This document shows positions 47,601 to 59,400 of a DNA stretch of 64,000 bases, in pieces. Origin of the DNA: Diogma glabrata (Eukaryota > Arthropoda > Insecta > Diptera > Cylindrotomidae); contig OY856188.1 of the NCBI GenBank assembly GCA_963693315.1, positions 372,001 through 436,000 of the forward strand, given 5' to 3'. Made by a program: the position numbers and the translations under genes. Below the pieces are notes generated by a model. It made no database searches, had not been told where the DNA came from, and saw nothing but the letters and a program-made list of their open reading frames with translations. Numbering within the stretch: the first letter of the stretch is position 1; each line of letters opens with the position of its first letter.

Positions 47601-48355
47601 GCTTTTCCCTGCAGCGTAGGTAATGACGTTTTAAACTTGCATTTCATTCAGAATTTGAAAAATATATATGCTGCAATTTCAAAATAAATTGAACTGTCAA
47701 TTTGAAATCGTTAAATTTTAAATAATGCTTATGTATATGTGTATTTAATTTTTAACTCTAGTCGAGAGCAGATTTAATTTTTAAATAAATGTGGGCGGGG
47801 ACTAGTGTGTTTCTGAACGCAAACAGCTGTCAAATAGTTAAATATTAACTATACTATTTCGTTTCTGAACGACCGGATTTAAATATTATTTAAATATAGT
47901 TAACTATAGTAAAGTTTCGAAACGTACCCCCGGTTGAATTAAAAAACAGACTCACTGCATAAAAGTGTGGAAAGGGCCATTAATTTAATTCTACGTTGAT
48001 ATGTAAATAAATTCTCATACGGTAGAGTATTACAAAAATTAAATGACATTTAAAATAATTCGTTTGTTTTGGAAAAAAACAAAAAATATTTCAATTTTAT
48101 AGTAGTTATGCAATTAGTGTACAAAACAATTATTTATTGTTTGAGCGTCTTATAAGCGGGCGTTATATTTCAACTTTATAGTGGTCACGCACTTAATTGA
48201 TTAGACCCTTTCATTACGCCCCGATTGATATGAATGTATGTTTTCCTCAAATTTTTTAACTTAAACTCTAGTTTTAAACAATAAATATATATCGACATCT
48301 ATCTTGCATGCTGCCTCCAGGTTTTTTATATTTGTTGCCCAATTCTATTTGGTTT
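47601..48355. other. AT-rich spacer
   Basis: No supported feature. TAGTTAAATATTAACTATA-type palindromes near 47835-47900 may be a MITE end. Confidence 0.4.
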
Positions 48356-48544
48356 CTAGTTAAATTGTAATAAATCGTTTTTCAGTAGGTGTGATACATT
48401 TTTTAATATGGATAAACTAATAGTCTCTATTTCCGATAGAGATGCCTGAAACGAAACAAATAAACAACGTTTAATCACATATTGTTCTACTAATTTTTTA
48501 AACTTCAGTTGTTTTATCAAAATTAACTGTTTACTGGTGCTCAT
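48356..48544 (-). CDS. Unassigned 62-codon frame, divergent from the next frame
   Basis: Has an ATG start (MSTSKQLILIKQLKFKKLVE then QYVIKR) and a helical, Leu/Ile/Lys-rich product ending HLLKNDLLQFN. It lies 8 bases from the divergent + frame at 48553. No family recognised. AT-rich DNA can produce such frames by chance. Confidence 0.2.
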   Translation of the reverse strand: MSTSKQLILIKQLKFKKLVEQYVIKRCLFVSFQASLSEIETISLSILKNVSHLLKNDLLQFN

Positions 48545-48552
48545 TTTATGCT

Positions 48553-48762
48553 GTGCTCATTTCACGCTGTCTAACCATCGGAACATATTTTTCAAGGAAT
48601 GTTGATGGAAACAAATGGCCAGCAACAGTTAATCATTGGTTTATGCAGATACAACGACTTATAAATGATATTCATTCAGCTCTATTTGAAAAAGAATGCA
48701 GAAATTGGGTTGAACGAATTAGCTTTGTCAAACAAACATATGGGTTTATTGTTCTACCGTAA
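48553..48762 (+). CDS. Unassigned frame upstream of LanB1 visible exon 4
   Basis: Reads YFSRNVDGNKWPATVNHWFM, then QIQRLINDIHSALFEKECRN and WVERISFVKQTYGF. Three Trp, two Cys and charged residues make it look less like AT noise than most frames here. It is in the LanB1 intron, 173 bases before exon 4, and not part of any known laminin. Possibly a remnant of a transposon or nested gene. Confidence 0.25.
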   Translation: MLISRCLTIGTYFSRNVDGNKWPATVNHWFMQIQRLINDIHSALFEKECRNWVERISFVKQTYGFIVLP

Positions 48763-48935
48763 AGGAACAATCTTCAAAAAAAAAACTTGTTTACCATGCA
48801 TTCTTTTTGTTTAATATCAATTTAACATTGTTTCACACCTACTCACAGACCCTTTTTGCAAGTATTTCAATCGTGTCTCGTAGTTAGTTTAACAAATTTT
48901 TAATTTACTCTGGTTTAATTTAAATTCTTTTGCAG

Positions 48936-49038
48936 TTGTCGCTCACATATGACAGGAAGAACTTGTAGTATTCCAAAACAAAATCACTTTATTCCAAAGC
49001 TACACAATGTTATTGAAGCCGAAAATCCTCTTTCTACA
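48936..49038 (+). CDS. LanB1: Laminin beta-1, visible exon 4: end of LE5
   Basis: Acceptor TTTTGCAG at 48935, donor GTAAGA at 49039. It completes the split LE module (C-S-CRSHMTGRTCSIPKQNHFIP) and begins the link to domain IV. The T at the start completes the codon left open by exon 3 across the 9.8 kb intron. Confidence 0.93.
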
Positions 49039-49101
49039 GTAAGAAATATTAAGCTATGTTACCCTGTTTTATTAATCTAATTATTTCAAAATATTTTTCA
49101 G

Positions 49102-49128
49102 GAATGCGAAAGTCATTCAAATTATGGA
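49102..49128 (+). CDS. LanB1: Laminin beta-1, visible exon 5: 27-bp microexon
   Basis: Acceptor TTTTTCAG at 49101, donor GTAAGT at 49129. It encodes nine residues, ECESHSNYG, phase 0 on both sides, between short introns of 63 and 59 bp. Skipping it would also keep the frame, so it is a candidate cassette exon. Confidence 0.88.
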
Positions 49129-49187
49129 GTAAGTAAAAACAAATTATTAAAATGTTTAAGCTTAAAAATGTTGCGTTTTGTTTATAG

Positions 49188-49788
49188 AACTGTACAATAA
49201 TTACCAAAGAAAATCCATACAATGTTCCAACTGAGTGGACAGGACCAGGATATTTAAGAATATATGAAGGATCAACAGCTGTTATTAAAACCAATCCAGT
49301 TCCAAAAACTCTTCAATACGATGTTGTTGTTCGCCATCGCATACAAACCCCAGGTGATTGGGAAAATGCAGTTATAACAGTTTTTCGCCCCGAACCTTAT
49401 GAGCCAGAAGGTCCGTGTGCAAACTCTCATCCGATTTATGAAACCAATGTTCCATTTGTACTTTATGATGACCAATTTAGCACAGTTGTTTTACATAAAG
49501 TTTGTTTGGAACAAGGAAAAGTGTATAAGTTTCGCATAACATTCGAACGTCAACGCTATGAAGATAATCCAACAGCACAAATTTTAATCGATTCAATTGT
49601 ATTAATACCAAGAATAGAAGTAACACCAATATTTAGCGGATCACCACCAGCTGAAACACGTTACAGAGAATTCAGAGAACTAGGCTGTAATGATACACTT
49701 TATGATATCAATTATGATCAAAACGTACGTCAACAGTGTAAAGATTTATTGGATACAGTTAGTATATTTGTTTTTGATGGAGCTACAC
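49188..49788 (+). CDS. LanB1: Laminin beta-1, visible exon 6: domain IV-B (LF)
   Basis: Acceptor TTTATAG at 49187, donor GTAAGT at 49789; 200 codons plus one base. It holds NVPTEWTGPGYLRIYEGSTA, YDVVVRHRIQTPGDWENAVI and ILIDSIVLIPRIEVTPIF, the globular domain IV-B specific to beta chains that separates the two LE arrays. The last residues (CKDLLDTVSIFVFDGAT) lead into LE6. Confidence 0.95.
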
Positions 49789-52700
49789 GTAAGTTAAAAG
49801 TTTTGATATAATTAAAATCAAAACCGCCTTTAGTACAAGTCTGATTGTTTTTTCGTACAAAGAAATGGTGAACCTTATACATATGTAGTTATTTTCATGT
49901 TTTTATTCTTTTTACACTATAAAATGTTATATTTTTATTCTATTTACAAGTCTTTAAAATCATATACTTAAACATTTTTGAAAGTTCATTGTTTTTTTGC
50001 ATATCCAATAATCAGGATCGTAACTAATGACGATTTTGATCATAATAACAAAAAACAATTCTGTCCTAAAATTTTGTGGAGAATGTTTAAACTGGTTTGC
50101 TAGTACTTTACACAATCAATCGTTTACAAATCGTTTGACGTTCCAAATGCCTTCGAAGAAACACTTGGTCATGTATAAGAAAACTCTTAAATTGTAGTTT
50201 CTATTACAATTCGATATTAATTACTATATTTAGCATAATTCTCCCCACTAGAGTATATGGTTGACGAGAGTCAACAGAATTTGATAAGCGCTGTAAAGTA
50301 CAAATTTCGATTTGGTGCTAAGTTGACAAATCTCATTTCGAATTTCTTCTTATACTTCGTACCCTTCCGATGTGCACTGTCTATGACGATAAAAATGACA
50401 GTGATTGGATATCATTGAAGAAGCCTACTTAAGAGACAAAGAGGAGCAGATCAATTTTGTGTCAGTTAAGTTTGAAATACTGCCATTCGAACTAAGTAAT
50501 AGATTTGAATCAAGTGACAGATAAAAGCGTGTTTCACCTAACAACCGCGTCAAACTGATAATTATTTTCAATTACAACAACACAGTATAAGGATGATAAA
50601 TTTGCAAGTTTTGTTTTACCCAAACCAATGGAATACAATGGACCATACATTTGCCGATCACAGTATTTTTTTTATTTTGCCATTTTAAATGGTTATTTTG
50701 ATATTTTAATTAGGGATTGCAATCCCGTGGTGTTTTATGAATCCCGGGACTACGGGATTCATAAATTTTAAATCCCGGAATTCCGGGATTTTAAATTTTT
50801 TATGGAAAACCATAAATAATTAAGAAAAAACACAATTTTCACTTTCGAATTATTTAAAAAATAGATTTTAGAAAACATAATTCATCAAACTGATTTATCG
50901 TCAAACCTGTTTGTGAATTTGGGAACAATATTTCCGAAGGTTAAAAAAGCCCGTTTCGATTCCACACTTCTTAATGGAATGGTCAATAAAATATTATACA
51001 TTCACTGCAAATGGGGTCCTCTATGATGGGCTTTGCTTACCTATTTTCATTTCTCTACCAATTCCGGTGTCCAGTTTAATATTTTATGTTGTTGCATTCT
51101 GTTCTGACCAAAAAAGGTTTTTTATTGGTATTAATTAAGCGTGAAATAAACTGCGTTACAGTTCATCTTGCTGAAAGTTCATCTTGAAATTGCTTTTCTC
51201 TACTAAATCGACTGAAGACAGAAACCTGATCCTTAGTTACATTTTCGTTGTAATCTGTGCTCGATGTTGTAGCAGTGTGAGTAGTTGGATCACCTGTTTC
51301 ACATCCCACGTCTGTTGCTGCTGATGTAGCGTTCATCTTCAATAAAAACTTTTATGGAGCTTCGACTTGGAACAGTGAATATGTTCGATGTATCATCAAC
51401 AAAAGCAGAGTTTCCATTCTGCAAATACTTAAATACTCAAAATGTTTCGGTTTTCCTTGCCTTTATACTAGTTATTGAGACATTCGTCAACTCGCGAACT
51501 AATGGGTTGCTTTGATTTTCTAGCTCACTACAACCTGACGAGCTACAAGGGCATTATCCAATATTTCATGATAAAGTTGAACAAGATTGAAGGTGCTACC
51601 GCTGACTGTATAGAGTTAGCTAGCACCCCTAAAATATAAACAAGTATTTTCTCATTGCTATTTCCTCATTGGATATGACCAAAAATTAAAAAAATACTAA
51701 TCAACAAAACAAAATTCCGTGTTTCCATTGATTAATCCCGGCAAATATGACAATCCTGTAATCCCGGGGTTTTCTTTCATTAATCCCAGGATTGCGGGAT
51801 CATAAAAATGGGTCGGAATCGCGGGATTGCAATCCCTAATTTTAATGTAATATTTTAATTTGCTCTTTATAAAAATTACGAACTAAACTTGGGCTTTTAA
51901 TATTTCTTTTTTAAAATTTATTTAAAAACCTTTTAGGATCAAAGTCCCACAACAACATTTTAAAGAATGTATAACTTAAGAATCCTTGAATAGAGAAGTA
52001 CGCGGGCACACCCGTTAATCAAAAATTAAAAAATAAATTACAAATATATTAGAAGTTTGCCGAAACATAGTATGGCGTTGTCTATAATTGCCGTCCTCCA
52101 TTCCGTTGAACATATAGACCTTTAAACTTACAGACACTAAAACGTAATGGAAGTATTATTGACAACACTGTTGCATTGACGGACTTCACCACCACTTCGG
52201 AAAATAAAGTATGTTCATATTGATTAAATACTTCAAATCGTACCTTATCATAGTTATAACTTTAGAACGAGTTGTTGCCAAAAAATGAAAATAAAAATAA
52301 TTATATCGAAAGTGGTCAAAACCTTACCAAAACTTATCAAAACCGGTTATCAGTTTATTAATTCAAACAACATTCGTTAGATCCCCACGATTCATCAAAA
52401 TCACGTGATACTGTAGCGCGCACGGCATTAACAAAAGATTAAGAAAATGAGTTTTTGTACAGGACGCCTAAAACCATTTTGTTTAATGCCCAAAATCGAA
52501 TTAATTTTTGTTAGTTTTGGCAAACGTCATGTACTATAATTAATTCACAATCGTTTAAATAAACTGGTGTTCGGATCGGAAGAAACATCACCTCTTGGTC
52601 CAACTTCGATAAAAATTCAAATTAACTATTAAAACCCTAATCAAAGTTTCTTCAAAATACCACAGACGTGTACACTTTTTTACAGATTATCCCAATCAGA

Positions 52701-53370
52701 AAGCATAATTTATCAACATGTATTATTTAATTGCGTTTTCGAAATCTCATATAATTATTTATTACTTTAATGCCCGGTTGCTTGAACATTTAAATCTCCG
52801 ATAACTTTTTTAATTCTCCATTTAACGTATTTTGTTTTGCGTTTTGCGTATTTTGATCGCGATTGGACCTTTAAATTAGGCTTTTAGACTAACTTAAGTT
52901 TTCTTATCTTATTATTCAGTTAAATGTTTGTTTGTTTTTGTCAAAAAACGGCGTGATAAAGGTAAGAGATATTTCTTATTGACGATTTAGCTAAGTCTCA
53001 TTTAGTATATGTTCAAGCAACCGAGCATAAGTGTTCTAAAATTAAAAATATTTAGGATGATAGTTTTCATCGTACCTTATCTATCGTATCTTATCTATTA
53101 AACGTATCGTATCTTATCTATTAAAACACATTATCCCACTTTATCTTTTTTGATAATGAAATGAAAAGTTTTTACAATAATGCTGATTTCAAATTTCAAA
53201 TAGAAATCCAATTTCTCTCCGCCAATGTCAATAAGTTATGAAAAGAATAAAACTAGTTTTTGTTTTATTTCTATTCTCAAACACTTCCACGGAAAATCAA
53301 CAGATAGAAGTTTAAATAATCAAACTTGGTGAAATAAAAATTTCTTAAAATAATTACTTTGAATTTGCAG
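49789..53370 (+). other. LanB1 intron of 3.6 kb
   Basis: Contains a hAT-type element at 50711-51838. The remainder is AT-rich; short tandem TATCTTATCTATTAAA units occur near 53070-53125. No other feature supported. Confidence 0.85.
50711..51838. mobile_element. hAT-type non-autonomous element, copy 2 (1128 bp), perfect 8-bp duplication
   Basis: Ends TAGGGATTGCAATCCCG and CGGGATTGCAATCCCTA. ATTTTAAT is repeated at 50703-50710 and 51839-51846. Matches the copy at 17671-19362 along its length with large deletions. The terminal repeat contains the palindrome GGGATTGCAATCCC. No transposase. Confidence 0.92.
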
Positions 53371-54335
53371 CATGCAATTGTGATGTTACTGGATCAGTAA
53401 GTAATAAATGTGATGAGTTTGGTGGTAAATGTCAATGTAAAACAAATGTAGTCGGACGTCAATGTGACCGTTGTGCACCAGGAACATATGGTTTCAGTCC
53501 AGAGGGATGCAAAGCTTGTGATTGTAATAGTATTGGAGCACAAGATAATGAATGTGATTTGATAACTGGACAATGTAAATGTCAACCAAACACGTACGGT
53601 CGTGAATGTGATCAATGTAAAATTGGATATTGGAATTTTCCAAATTGTGAAATATGCAACTGTAACGGGCATGCATTAACCTGTGATAGTTATACTGGTC
53701 AATGTATTGATTGCAAAGATTTTACAACCGGATACCATTGTGATCGTTGTGTTGAAACTTATTACGGTAATCCGTTTTTGGGAAGTGAAATTGGATGTCG
53801 AGCATGTCGTTGTCCTGATACTTATGAATCTGGGCATTCATTTGCTGATCAATGTCAACTAGATCCTAAAACAAATGATATGATTTGTTATTGTAAGGAA
53901 GGATACTCTGGTGCCAGATGTGATATTTGCTCAGAAAATTTTTATGGAAATCCAGAGGAGCCTAATGGACTGTGTGAAGAATGTGACTGTAACAACAATA
54001 TTGATATTAATGTGGCAGGAAATTGTCATAGACAAACAGGAAAATGTCTACAATGCTTGTACGATACGGCTGGTGATAACTGTGAATATTGTAAAAATGG
54101 ATTTCACGGTGATGCTATTAAACAACGTTGTCGTCAATGTGACTGTGATGTTTTAGGTACTAATGATACTTTGCACTATTGTAATAGATATACCGGCCAA
54201 TGTCCTTGTTTGAAAAATGTTGTTGGACCTCGTTGTGATGCGTGCGTAGAAAACCATTGGAAAATCGCCAGCGGGGAAGGTTGTGAAGTATGTGACTGTG
54301 ATCCTATTGGATCGTTAGAAACACAGTGTAACCCA
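53371..54335 (+). CDS. LanB1: Laminin beta-1, visible exon 7: LE modules 6-12
   Basis: Acceptor TTTGCAG at 53370, donor CCA|GTAGGT at 54336. It encodes seven LE modules starting CNCDVTGSVSNKC, CDCNSIGAQDNEC, CNCNGHALTC, CRCPDTYESGHSFADQC, CDCNNNIDIN, CDCDVLGTNDTLHYC and CDCDPIGSLETQC. Module spacing agrees with the short-arm base (domain III) of beta-1 chains. In the first of these modules the pattern CQCKTNVVGRQCDRCAPGTY is close to other insect beta chains. Confidence 0.96.
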
Positions 54336-54397
54336 GTAGGTTTTATTAAATATTTATTTTGTACTTAACTTTAAAGCTTTTAAATTTTATTTTATAG

Positions 54398-54686
54398 TAC
54401 GATGGACAATGTGAATGTAAAGATGGTTTTGGAGGAAGACAATGTAATCAGTGTCAAGAAGAATATTGGGGTAATCCAAATCTAAAATGCCATCCTTGTG
54501 ATTGCGATTACCATGGATCCGCTAGTCAGCAATGTAATCGTGAATCTGGACAATGCATATGTAAGCCCGGAATGGGAGGAGCTAAATGTAATAAGTGCGA
54601 TAGAGGCTATTTTGGAAATGCGCCATACTGTTATCCATGTGGAGAATGTTTTGATAATTGGGATCTAATACTGAATTCTTTACAAA
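54398..54686 (+). CDS. LanB1: Laminin beta-1, visible exon 8: end of LE12, LE13, start of coiled coil
   Basis: Acceptor TTTATAG at 54397, donor GTATGA at 54687. It encodes CECKDGFGGRQCNQCQEEYW, CHPCDCDYHGSASQQC (LE13, the last) and the CYPCGECFDNWD border, where the cysteines that join the three chains at the top of the coiled coil are expected. Confidence 0.94.
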
Positions 54687-54751
54687 GTATGAACGGGTTT
54701 ATTTAATATTCTGCAATTTTTATTTAAAATTTTTTTACTTATTCAACCCAG

Positions 54752-55725
54752 ATGAAACCACGCGTGTGATAAATAATGCTAAAAAAATTAAAACCATCGG
54801 AGCAACGGGAGCCTACACCAAAGAATTTGATGGTATGGAACAAAAATTAGGTTTGATTCAAAAATTACTAGACAACGCAACAATTAGTACAGATGAAGTA
54901 AATATTATAAATCAATACCAAGTAGAACTACGTAAGCATCTAAACAATTCAATTGATCAACTACAAGGTTCTGATAAGGTTTTGGAAACTATTTATACTA
55001 CAATCAATTTTGCAAATGTTGAACTAGATTCTTTAAGAAAAAAGAGTGATGCTATTAAAACAATTGCTGCTGACTTAAAAGAAAATGCTACAAAATTGCA
55101 AGAAGCTAACGTTGAAGGTGCTTTGAATCTAACCCGTGCTGCCTGGGGACGTGTAACTGCTTTGGAAGAAGATAAAATGCAAATACAGAACTTAAATACG
55201 GAAGCTGAACGACAATGTAGAAGAACTGAAGCAATGATAGAAAGGAGTAAAGCTGATTTTGAATCGCTATCGAACAAAAACGAAGAAGCTTTGAGTAATT
55301 TTAATGACGATACACTTGTACTACAAGGTGATGTTCCAGATTTAAATTCAAAAATGTGTGATGGTAAAGGTTTTCCATGTGATAGCTTATGTGGTGGTGC
55401 TGGCTGTAATAAATGTGGCGGATTATCATGTGACAAAGGTGCACTCTCTAAAGCTAATAAAGCTTTAGAGTTCGCTAAAGATACAGAAGCTAATATTAAG
55501 AAAAAAGAAGAAATTGCTGAAAACTTAATTAGATCTTTATCACAAGCAAAATCAAATGCATCCGAAACATTTTATATTGCAGAACAATCGTTTTTAAATG
55601 CTGAAAGTTTCTATAACCAATCAGCAAGATTAATCGCCAATGGTAATAAATATGTTGATGATTTATCAAATGCCGTTAATAATAAAACAGCATCACCAGA
55701 AGAGATTCGGGAATTAGCAGATAAG
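54752..55725 (+). CDS. LanB1: Laminin beta-1, visible exon 9: domain II coiled coil and beta-knob
   Basis: Acceptor ACCCAG at 54751; ends at 55725, before a GC (not GT) dinucleotide. 324 codons after two carry-over bases. It encodes the heptad-rich domain II and then the Cys-rich beta-knob (MCDGKGFPCDSLCGGAGCNK then CGGLSCDKGA), the beta-chain-specific loop, followed by the start of domain I (ETFYIAEQSFLNAESFYNQS). Chain assembly with alpha and gamma occurs through this coiled coil. Confidence 0.94.
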
Positions 55726-55784
55726 GCATAAAAATTATAAATATATTCTATAAAAATGGTGATATTCATAACTTTTTTTTACAG
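55726..55784 (+). other. LanB1 59-bp intron with a GC-AG border
   Basis: The left border is GATAAG|GCATAA and the right border TTTTTTTTACAG|ACATTG. Joining gives LADK-TLALDLQLDPEEI in frame. No GT near the left side gives a conserved join, and reading through hits TAA directly. Confidence 0.75.
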
Positions 55785-56090
55785 ACATTGGCATTGGACT
55801 TACAATTAGATCCAGAAGAAATAAAAACCTTAGCGACAAAAATCGATAAAACCGTTGCTTCGTTAAAAGATGTAGAACAAATAATAGAAAATACAAGAAA
55901 TGATTTAAACAGAGTAGAGGATCTAAAACAAATTGCTAATCATACAAAACAACGAGCAGATAACGTATTAGAAACGGCAAATAAAGTTGTTTTGGCTTTA
56001 AGTGAAACAGAAGAGGCTCAAGAAAAAGCGTTGGTAGCTATTAAAAAATCCAAAACTGATGTTGAACTGGCTAAAAATGATTTGGGACAG
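55785..56090 (+). CDS. LanB1: Laminin beta-1, visible exon 10: domain I coiled coil
   Basis: Acceptor ACAG at 55784, donor CAG|GTAAAC at 56091; 102 codons, phase 0. Encodes TLALDLQLDPEEIKTLATKI and on to KSKTDVELAKNDLGQ, heptads of domain I. About 150 more residues, ending with the Cys that bonds to the gamma chain, are expected but were not found before 64000. Confidence 0.94.
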
Positions 56091-57084
56091 GTAAACGTCT
56101 TTATAAGATAGTAGTTATAAAAATGTTTATTAAATTGTCGATTATATTGTAATTCGAAATTCCACTCGTTGCTAAAACCCAAGTTTGTGTCTTGGTGACA
56201 AACAGTCTAGACTCTAGTCTAGAAGTATTGGAGTTTTTTTTAGATTTAATGGGCCGACTGGCATAGTCTTCAGAAAACTGCTTGAAATTGTCAACTGTCA
56301 AATTGTAGATTCTTATCGGGCGTTTCTATACTATTTAGTTTGTATGTTTTGGTGTGGAATGAACCGTCTCATAAATTCGTTGTTGCACTTTTTATTATTT
56401 GCACAAGATGTTTGACTGCACTTTTTATTATTTGCACAAGATGTCCGCTAGCAAATATGAGATATTGGCGTGGTATTGTTTAGGGCAATATGTTACCGGC
56501 ACGAACACTTCTATTTGAATCGGCGGATAAGCCATAAATCGAAAAAGCTCAAGCAATCGGCAATTTTCCATACGAAACGAAAATATTTGCTAAATTCCTG
56601 GACCGGCTATCCAATTAAGCTCAAATTTCAGCAGTGTTAAGCGGGTTAACCCCGGTTATCCAATTAAGCTCAAATTTCAGCATTCGATGTGATACGAATA
56701 AGATTTTCAATTGTTTGGAAAAGGAAATTAAATAAGTGAATTAATTAAAAAAACAATTATTCAATTCTGTAATTTAACTACATAGTGTTTGTCTTTAGTC
56801 TTTACTATACTACTAGAAAGTGTTATAAATTTTATAAACATTACTTGTGAATATTAATTATTGCAACATATTATTCATTTGTGCATATAATTTGTGTTTT
56901 GTGAAACCGGTCATTGAATACAAAACTTGTTGTAACTGTAGCTGTTTTATTTAGCGTATGGTTTTTTTTGTGACACATTAAAAATTAAACGTAAAATAGG
57001 TAGACTCTTCTATGAAATCTACCTAAAACAAAACATGGATACACATTAAATGAACTTACAATCGATTTGCTTTTTTTTTGTTTT
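56091..57084. other. Start of the last visible LanB1 intron
   Basis: Two small direct repeats: GCACTTTTTATTATTTGCAC at 56385 and 56418 (33-bp period), and TATCCAATTAAGCTCAAATT at 56608 and 56657 (49-bp period). No coding. Confidence 0.6.
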
Positions 57085-59135
57085 TTAATTAGAAGTGTTG
57101 TGTAGTAGGAATTACAAAATGTGTCACAACAACACATAGATACCTTTAAGTCGTAGGTCCCACAACAACATGCGTCTTGAGGTATAGGTGGACGCTTTTT
57201 TTAAATCTTTGTAGATTGAAGGCACTCGAGACTATTGATTCGGGCAAAGCATTCCATGTGTACGATGTACGCACAAAGAAATCTCTTTGCATTCTATTAC
57301 TATGACAGTGAGTAATCTCGACAGTTCGACCGCCCGCACAAACCGATTGACGAGTAAAACGGGGAAAAATATATGTCTGAGGCATTATAGACCTGATTTC
57401 ATCCGAGCACTGCTGGTGACGATATTTAGAAAAAACAACGAGATCAGCAACAGTGCGACGATGTTGCAGGGAATCAAGATCTAATGTTAAATCTCGATCA
57501 CCAACAATTCGTATAGCTCGCTTTTGAACAGAGTCCAAAAGAGCCAGGATAGTAACAGATGCAGCGCCCCAAACTTGACAACAATACTCCATACAGGGAC
57601 GAATATAGGACTTATAAATGTGGAGTAATTGATGCGAAGTAAAATATTTTTTACATCTATTGAGGAGGCCGAGTTTTCTTGACGCGCTCTTTGCCATGGC
57701 CATTATATGATCGTTCCAGAGTAAGTCATTGGATATTGTGACTCCCAATAAACGAATGCTTTCACATTCGTCTATTTGGTCGTCACACATATTAATTGAA
57801 ATATCGTTGGGAAACTCGGTCTTTGATCTGGAAACAATCAATAGCTGTGTTTTGGTGGAATTAAAATTGACCAAATTTTTGTCACCCCAATCGGCGACTT
57901 TTTTTAGGTCCTCGTTTACATTTATGGCAGCGTCTCTCCGGACGGGATTTATTCGTTCATGCATTTTTCCCTTTAAAGATAGGGGGACGAATGACTTGTG
58001 CAGTGTACTATCATCTGCAAAACTATTTATTGGGTTACTGGTGATTTGCAACAGTTCGTTGATATAAATTAAAAATAAAGTGGGAGATAAAACTGAGCCT
58101 TGGGGTACACCAGCGGTTATTAATTTAGACTCAGAAGAAAAGCCATCTATAGAACCGAGATGTATCGGTTAGACAGAAAATTTTGAATCAACTTCACGAC
58201 TGTGGGATGAAAACCGTACGCAACGAGCTTGTTGATCAACTTGGCATGCCAAATTCGATCAAATGCTTTTGAGATGTCTAATGCGATCACGAACGTTTCA
58301 CCACCTTTCTCAAGTATGCTATTCCAAAGATGTGCCACATAGTTCAATAGATCGGTTGTTGATCTTTTGTTTCTAAAACCGTATTGGCAGTCAGATATCA
58401 AATGGTTGTCTTCCAAAAATTTGGATATGTGTGAATCAATATAGTGCTCGTATATTTTAGACATGACTGGGAGTAAGGCTATTGGTCTATAATTTGAAAT
58501 ATCACATTTCGTTCCTTTTTTTTTGGGACAGGCTGGACATTGGCCTTCCAGCAGGATTGATAAATACCAGATTTATAGGATTTATAAAATATTTTGGTGA
58601 GGGTTGGTGCAAGTTCTTTTGAAAATGTTTTTAGAATAACAGGGGGAATGTTGTCCAGACCAGAAGCTTTGTTGTTGTTTAACCCCCTTAAAAGTTTTTC
58701 GACAATTTTGGGTTTGAAATGTAAATGTTTCATATTAACTCCTGAAGACTGGATTTGGTGTATTTCCTTAGGAGTTTCTAAAACTGTTGATATTTTATTA
58801 GCCTTTAAATATTGGGATCGATTAACAGAGTTCTTTTTATGAATCCAAATATTAAATAATCTACGTTTGTTTCTAAGAGCCAATTTGGCTGCTTTCGAAA
58901 ACAAGTATTTTTGTTGGGGTTTCATTGTTGAAAAGAGAACGAATTTGTTAATACCGAATTGAATGGTTTCAGTAAAGTTTTGATCAAAAACACTTACATC
59001 GTCAGTATAAAAACAATGACGATCAAAAGGGAAACCTTGAAAAAAACTTCGGAGACCATTGGTGTCCATTTTTGAAAAGTGAAATATTTTACGGGATTTG
59101 GGAACTCTAGTTTGTCTTCTACGGCAGACAGAGCA
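57085..59135 (-). mobile_element. CR1-like LINE, most complete copy (RT with FADD; 5' end lost)
   Basis: Minus-strand frames at 58479-59267, 58147-58464 and 57146-58051 cover, in order, the linker (SRKIFHFSKMDTNGLRSFFQ, AAKLALRNKRRLFNIWIHKK), RT start (LLRGLNNNKASGLDNIPPVI), DCQYGFRNKRSTTDLLNY and LDISKAFDRIWHAKLINKL, then the catalytic FADDSTLHK, RLLGVTISNDLLWNDH, KSYIRPCMEYCCQVWG and YTWNALPESIV. Small indels near 58146 and 58470 break the frame and the endonuclease is absent, so it is inactive. The 3' UTR and a short A-rich tail are at 57062-57145. Confidence 0.9.
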
Positions 59136-59144
59136 GTTAGACAT

Positions 59145-59400
59145 TGAGTCCGAGATAAAACAAAGGAAATGGAGATGGATAGGACATACACTGAGGAAAC
59201 CAGCTGAAGATATAACAAGGATGTCCAGAGTGGAATCCACAAGGTAAAAGGAGAGTTGGAAGACCACCTATGACGTGGAAGAAAACGGTGCTAACTGAAG
59301 CAAAACAAATCGGCAAGACATGGGGTGAACTGAAAGCGATTGCCCTCAACAGAGTTAGATGGTCCAGTCTAGTAGACGCCCTATGCTCCTAAATGGAGAT
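59145..59400 (+). mobile_element. 3' fragment of a third LINE type
   Basis: The + strand, across frameshifts, gives SEIKQRKWRWIGHTLRKPAE, DITRMSRVES, then GRPPMTWKKTVLTEAKQ-like, KTWGELKAIALNRVRWSSLV and DALCS. RWIGHTLRKP...W.PQGKR..GRP...W....NRVRW...V.ALCS is the C-terminus of a common invertebrate LINE group. It abuts the CR1 5' breakpoint. Confidence 0.75.

Larger units (their letters stand above)
39127..48935 (+). other. LanB1 intron of 9.8 kb, filled with repeats
   Basis: Holds two CR1-like fragments, a MITE, a ~285 bp tandem array, an assembly gap, a pogo-type MITE, a fragment of the long-TIR family and three unassigned small frames. True length is unknown because of the gap. Confidence 0.9.

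Noticed and set aside
53394..53676. Minus-strand frames opposite the LE-rich exon
   Set aside because: Shadows of the LanB1 coding exon with no conserved pattern.
54993..55436. 147-codon minus-strand frame opposite LanB1
   Set aside because: Shadow of the laminin coiled-coil exon on the other strand.
58594..59349. Opposite-strand and off-frame open frames over the CR1 copy
   Set aside because: Shadows; the CR1 reverse-transcriptase frame explains the region.
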